A stretch of 6,980 bases of DNA from an uncultured Ruminococcus sp. (lineage in GTDB: Bacteria > Bacillota > Clostridia > Oscillospirales > Ruminococcaceae): NCBI GenBank assembly GCA_900554975.1, contig USJI01000052.1, positions 1 through 6,980 on the forward strand, read 5' to 3'. The number at the start of each line of letters is the position of its first letter. Positions within the stretch are counted from its first letter, which is position 1. The notes below the pieces were generated by a model. It was not told where the DNA came from. It searched no databases and saw only the letters and a list, made by a program, of their open reading frames with translations. Positions 6,098 to 6,980 of this stretch are shown here, piece after piece. The position numbers were made by a program, and so were the translations under genes.

Positions 6098-6789
6098 TTT
6101 GTTTCCTTTCCATTTATCTCGTCAAGCAGCAGCTGAGCGATTTTTATATCTTCAGGTGTTGTTATCTTTATGTTTGTATAGTCCCCGACAGTCATACAGA
6201 CCTTTATACCGACAGCCTCAATAAGCTGACAGTCATCTGTAAAATCAAGCTCATGTTCCAGAGCAAAATCCACGCCCTCAAAATAAAGACGTCTTTTGAA
6301 TACCTGCGGAGTCTGTGTTATGTAAAGCGAAGGTCTGTGCGGAGTATCCTCAATAAGACCGTCCCTCACAACTTTTATGGTGTCCTTTACCGGAACGCCA
6401 AGAACCGCTCCCCCGAAAACGGAAGCATCCTTAATGGTCTTTTCAATATGTTCAGGTTTTATAAGTGGTCTTGCACCGTCATGAACAGCTATCATCTCAG
6501 TATCAGCTGAAATTTTGCGAAGTCCGTTTATAACGCTCTGCTGTCTTGTGCTTCCGCCCTGTGCAAATTCATGAAGCTTTGTTATTCCGAGCTTATCAGC
6601 TGTTTTCTGTATTTCCTCTCTGTCCTGCTCACGGCATACCACAACAATGTCTTCTATAATGCCGCATTTCTGAAAAGCTGAAAGAGTACAGCCTATAACA
6701 TTTGATTCTCCCAGTGGGAGCAGTATTTTATTAACGCCGTTCATACGGCTGGAATTTCCTGCACATACAATTATAGCCGATGTTTTCAT
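6094..6789 (-). CDS. ispD: 2-C-methyl-D-erythritol 4-phosphate cytidylyltransferase IspD
   Basis: IspD transfers CMP from CTP to methylerythritol 4-phosphate, giving CDP-methylerythritol, two steps before IspF. The 231 residues are the usual length. The nucleotide-binding start [22 protein letters not shown] carries Arg15 and Lys21 in the positions of the catalytic Arg and Lys of the family. GGSTRQQSV (78-86), VHDGARPL (102-109), VPVKDTIK (132-139), TQTPQVF (158-164) and NIKITTPED (206-214, Lys208) are typical; Arg152 and Lys208 probably bind methylerythritol phosphate. The ATG at 6789 has GGAG at 6798-6801 with an 8-nt spacer. It opens a tight cluster with ispF and the sulfur genes. No convincing -35/-10 pair was found in the 72 bases upstream, so it may be read from further right. 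Confidence 0.97.
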   Translation of the reverse strand: MKTSAIIVCAGNSSRMNGVNKILLPLGESNVIGCTLSAFQKCGIIEDIVVVCREQDREEIQKTADKLGITKLHEFAQGGSTRQQSVINGLRKISADTEMIAVHDGARPLIKPEHIEKTIKDASVFGGAVLGVPVKDTIKVVRDGLIEDTPHRPSLYITQTPQVFKRRLYFEGVDFALEHELDFTDDCQLIEAVGIKVCMTVGDYTNIKITTPEDIKIAQLLLDEINGKETK

Positions 6790-6808
6790 TTTATGTTCTC
6801 CATTTCCA

Positions 6809-6826
6809 TAGAATGTTAATATTCTA
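6809..6826. repeat. 18-bp imperfect palindrome upstream of ispD
   Basis: TAGAATGTTAATATTCTA has 6-bp matching arms (TAGAAT/ATTCTA) and a TTAA centre, with one mismatched pair (G/T) between. It lies between the ispD Shine-Dalgarno (6798-6801) and the end of the next gene. It looks like an operator for a dimeric repressor or a weak hairpin, but I cannot match it to a named box: spacing differs from ARG and PerR boxes. Confidence 0.35.
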
Positions 6827-6861
6827 ATTTATTATTTTGCGTTCCTGCGATAAACTGGAAG

Positions 6862-6978
6862 TTATCGTCTTTTCCCATTTTTATCAAAATTCTTTTTTAA
6901 TGCTTTTTCTGTTGAAATAATAGATCCAATTAAAGGAATAAGTTGAACACCACAGATAATTCCTCCTATACTCCCAAC
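6862..6978 (-). CDS. C-terminus of an unrecognised membrane protein (partial)
   Basis: A minus-strand frame is open from the right edge to TAA at 6862-6864 and encodes 38 residues. It begins with a glycine-rich hydrophobic stretch (VGSIGGIICGVQLIPLIGSI) that fits a membrane helix, then ends in a basic polar tail (STEKALKKNFDKNGKRR), as expected for a cytoplasmic C-terminus under the positive-inside rule. The other two minus frames hit stops within this stretch or give unlikely protein. Its codons (TTA, CGA) and AT-richness look different from ispD, though the sample is small. A permease end, holin-like or bacteriocin-like small protein are all possible; too little is visible to choose. Confidence 0.5.
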   Translation of the reverse strand, partial: VGSIGGIICGVQLIPLIGSIISTEKALKKNFDKNGKRR

Positions 6979-6980
6979 AC

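Noticed and set aside
6849..6866. GATAA/TTATC inverted repeat at the end of the partial membrane gene as a terminator
   Set aside because: The stem is short with a bulge, AT-rich and lacks a following T tract on the minus strand.
6962..6967. AGGAGG on the minus strand, a perfect Shine-Dalgarno
   Set aside because: The GTG codons 8 bases downstream lead to a frame that stops after a few codons; the bases are Gly-Gly codons of the partial membrane protein.

Overview
The window looks like a chromosome segment from an anaerobic, gut- or rumen-type Clostridia, most likely Ruminococcus or a close relative. The signs are a type I dockerin on a secreted protein, the low-GC Firmicutes cdaA-cdaR pair with strong purine-rich Shine-Dalgarno sites, and MEP-pathway isoprenoid genes. 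The genus is an inference from gene content; no rRNA or other marker is present.

Layout: (1) 2-1840, plus strand: the C-terminal 612 codons of a secreted, lactocepin/C5a-peptidase-like subtilase ending in a dockerin. Its catalytic domain is almost all off the left edge. (2) 1841-1925: a convergent intergenic stretch holding two perfect 12-bp hairpins that separate the plus-strand gene from the minus-strand genes. (3) 4105-1926, minus strand: cdaA (membrane diadenylate cyclase) and cdaR (its YbbR-domain partner), overlapping by 4 nt, with a likely own promoter and a structured leader at 4106-4219. (4) 6789-4220, minus strand: ispD, ispF, a 74-residue DUF3343-type sulfur/selenium carrier-like protein and a class V aminotransferase of the cysteine desulfurase type. 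They are packed with a 4-nt overlap, a 46-nt gap and a 1-nt overlap. (5) 6978-6862, minus strand: the last 38 codons of an unrecognised membrane protein running off the right edge.

How they work together: IspD and IspF are two steps of the MEP route to isoprenoid precursors. The desulfurase and the small carrier-like protein are translationally coupled and plausibly form a sulfur (or selenium) mobilising pair; their place behind ispDF may be simple packing or may reflect the Fe-S demand of the later MEP enzymes. CdaA and CdaR make and modulate cyclic di-AMP, which controls potassium/osmolyte and cell-wall homeostasis. The dockerin protease is an independent unit.

No RNA gene, CRISPR array, insertion sequence or known riboswitch class was seen, and no gap without a gene exceeds 120 bases. 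The most interesting non-coding signals are the cdaA leader (hairpin whose 5' arm copies the ribosome binding site, next to a 12-bp palindrome), the stem-loop presenting the Shine-Dalgarno of the small carrier gene, and an 18-bp dyad before ispD. Most of the window is ordinary core metabolism; I do not see strong evidence for a wholly new system.
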